From JBMOLK01 sp049325575 (GTDB lineage: Bacteria; Bacillota; Clostridia; Acetivibrionales; Acetivibrionaceae): DNA of 6,418 nucleotides. The DNA is taken from positions 1-6,418 of the forward strand of contig JBMOLK010000246.1 in assembly GCA_049325575.1 (NCBI GenBank), in the 5' to 3' direction. The position numbers were made by a program, and so were the translations under genes. This document shows, in pieces, positions 5,882 to 6,418 of the stretch. The notes under the pieces were generated by a model. It was not told the DNA's origin, ran no database searches, and saw only the letters and a list, made by a program, of their open reading frames with translations. The stretch's first letter is position 1. Every line of letters starts with the position of its first letter.

Positions 5882-5918
5882 GTTGAATATTGTTGAAAGT
5901 TAGTTGAATAAAGTTGAA
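5882..5918 (-). repeat. Four helically phased TTCAAC direct repeats (candidate activator site)
   Basis: On the minus strand TTCAAC occurs at 5918-5913, 5908-5903, 5897-5892 and 5887-5882; on the plus strand these read GTTGAA. Start-to-start spacing is 10, 11 and 10 bp, one helical turn each, so all four face the same side of the DNA. They sit just upstream of the candidate promoter of the small peptide gene. Arrays of 6-bp direct repeats with 4-5 bp gaps are the usual sites of OmpR/PhoB-family response regulators. The regulator here is unknown. Confidence 0.65.
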
Positions 5919-5932
5919 ATTTTCGCCTTTGT

Positions 5933-5968
5933 AAAAAAACCTCCCATGGTGTTTACCACAGGAGGTTT
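5933..5968 (-). terminator. Intrinsic terminator of the Bax inhibitor-1 family gene
   Basis: Read on the minus strand, AAACCTCC (5968-5961) pairs with GGAGGTTT (5944-5937). The stem is extended by TGTGGT pairing with ACCATG, including two G-U pairs, around a four-base loop. The strand continues in an uninterrupted T-run to 5933. A smaller perfect inverted repeat, TTGATTT/AAATCAA (5975-5997), lies just before it. The stop codon is about 70 bases upstream. Confidence 0.9.
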
Positions 5969-6040
5969 CCTTATTTGATTTAAAAATACCAAATCAACGT
6001 GTTGCTGCTGCTTACCATTGGATCAATACTCCAGGTAAAC

Positions 6041-6418
6041 TCATCTTCTTCTACCCAATATCCTTAAGATAAAAAGGAATAGATTTACAAAGTCCAGGTA
6101 AAGTGTCAATGCTCCAACTATTGCAACGTTTCTCTCTTTTTCAGTACCTGCATAGCTTGCATGGATATTTTTTATCTTTTGAGTGTCATAAGCTGTAAGC
6201 CCAAGGAAAACAGCAACACCAACATAAGATATGATCCAATAGAGAGTGTTGTTGTTTAAAAACATGTTTATGATTGAAGCTATAATAAGTCCCACCAGAC
6301 CCATAAACAGTATTGTCCTTAAAGAAGTCAAATCGGTTTTTGTAACAAGTCCGTAAACACTCATGAATCCGAAGAACCCTGCGGTTATAAAAAATGTTGT
6401 TGCAATTGATGTTCCTGT
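6041..6418 (-). CDS. Bax inhibitor-1/YccA family membrane protein, C-terminal 125 residues (5' end outside window)
   Basis: The reading frame is open to the window edge, so the ATG at 6364 is internal and not the start. The visible part starts TGTSIATTFFITAGFFGFMS and contains four hydrophobic segments. It has the family's hallmark AYDTQKIK and the final helix LTLYLDFVNLFLFILRILG. In the characterised B. subtilis homologue YetJ, two aspartates in the last helices form a pH-sensing pair that gates calcium leak. The aspartates in YDTQ and YLDF are probably the equivalents, which is family knowledge and not shown here. Family members are about 220-240 residues, so roughly half is present. It ends with RRR and a terminator, and appears to be a conserved chromosomal gene unrelated to the HTH/TPR operon. 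Confidence 0.93.
   Translation of the reverse strand, partial: TGTSIATTFFITAGFFGFMSVYGLVTKTDLTSLRTILFMGLVGLIIASIINMFLNNNTLYWIISYVGVAVFLGLTAYDTQKIKNIHASYAGTEKERNVAIVGALTLYLDFVNLFLFILRILGRRR

Noticed and set aside
1..6418. CRISPR array, tRNA genes, insertion sequence or transposase
   Set aside because: No regularly spaced identical direct repeats with unique spacers, no cloverleaf with TTCGA-type T-arm and no transposase-like frame were seen.

Overview
The window reads as low-GC Clostridia (Bacillota). Evidence: strong A/T bias, purine-rich Shine-Dalgarno sites, abundant AGA/ATA codons, a Gram-positive type rRNA promoter and leader, and a secreted 'stalk' (copper amine oxidase N-terminal-like) protein of a kind common in clostridia. 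Genus is not resolved, because only the first few bases of 16S rRNA are included.

Layout. (1) Bases 1-300, minus strand: the extreme 5' end of a 16S rRNA gene at the window edge, its leader, and what look like tandem sigma-A promoters with a 12-bp direct repeat between them. (2) Bases 297-742: an AT-rich divergent intergenic region with a ~100-bp imperfect palindrome (448-546) and a plausible rightward promoter (624-652). (3) Bases 767-5532, plus strand: a two-gene operon ending in a strong intrinsic terminator (5551-5584). The first gene encodes a 324-aa single-pass membrane protein with a cytoplasmic XRE-like helix-turn-helix and a long extracytoplasmic tail. The second encodes a 1242-aa exported protein built as two copies of [stalk domain - short Gly/Asn motif - TPR array]. 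(4) Bases 5663-5918, minus strand: a small unannotated-type gene for a 46-aa precursor (signal peptide plus 18-residue mature peptide), with a candidate promoter preceded by four helically phased TTCAAC repeats. (5) Bases 5933-6418, minus strand: the 3' part of a Bax inhibitor-1/YccA family membrane protein gene with its terminator.

How the genes may work together (inference). The last 21 residues of the membrane HTH protein carry an 18-residue motif, I-x-G-x-x-N-I-x-[IF]-x-G, that aligns without gaps to two motifs in the exported TPR protein, each placed exactly between a stalk domain and a TPR array. The motif is made of two 8-residue units. The membrane protein would display it outside the cell while holding a DNA-binding domain inside, so the pair looks like an envelope sensor or scaffold linked to transcription. 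No part of that signalling model is proven by the sequence. The shared motif, topology, operon structure and 47-residue TPR periodicity are directly visible.
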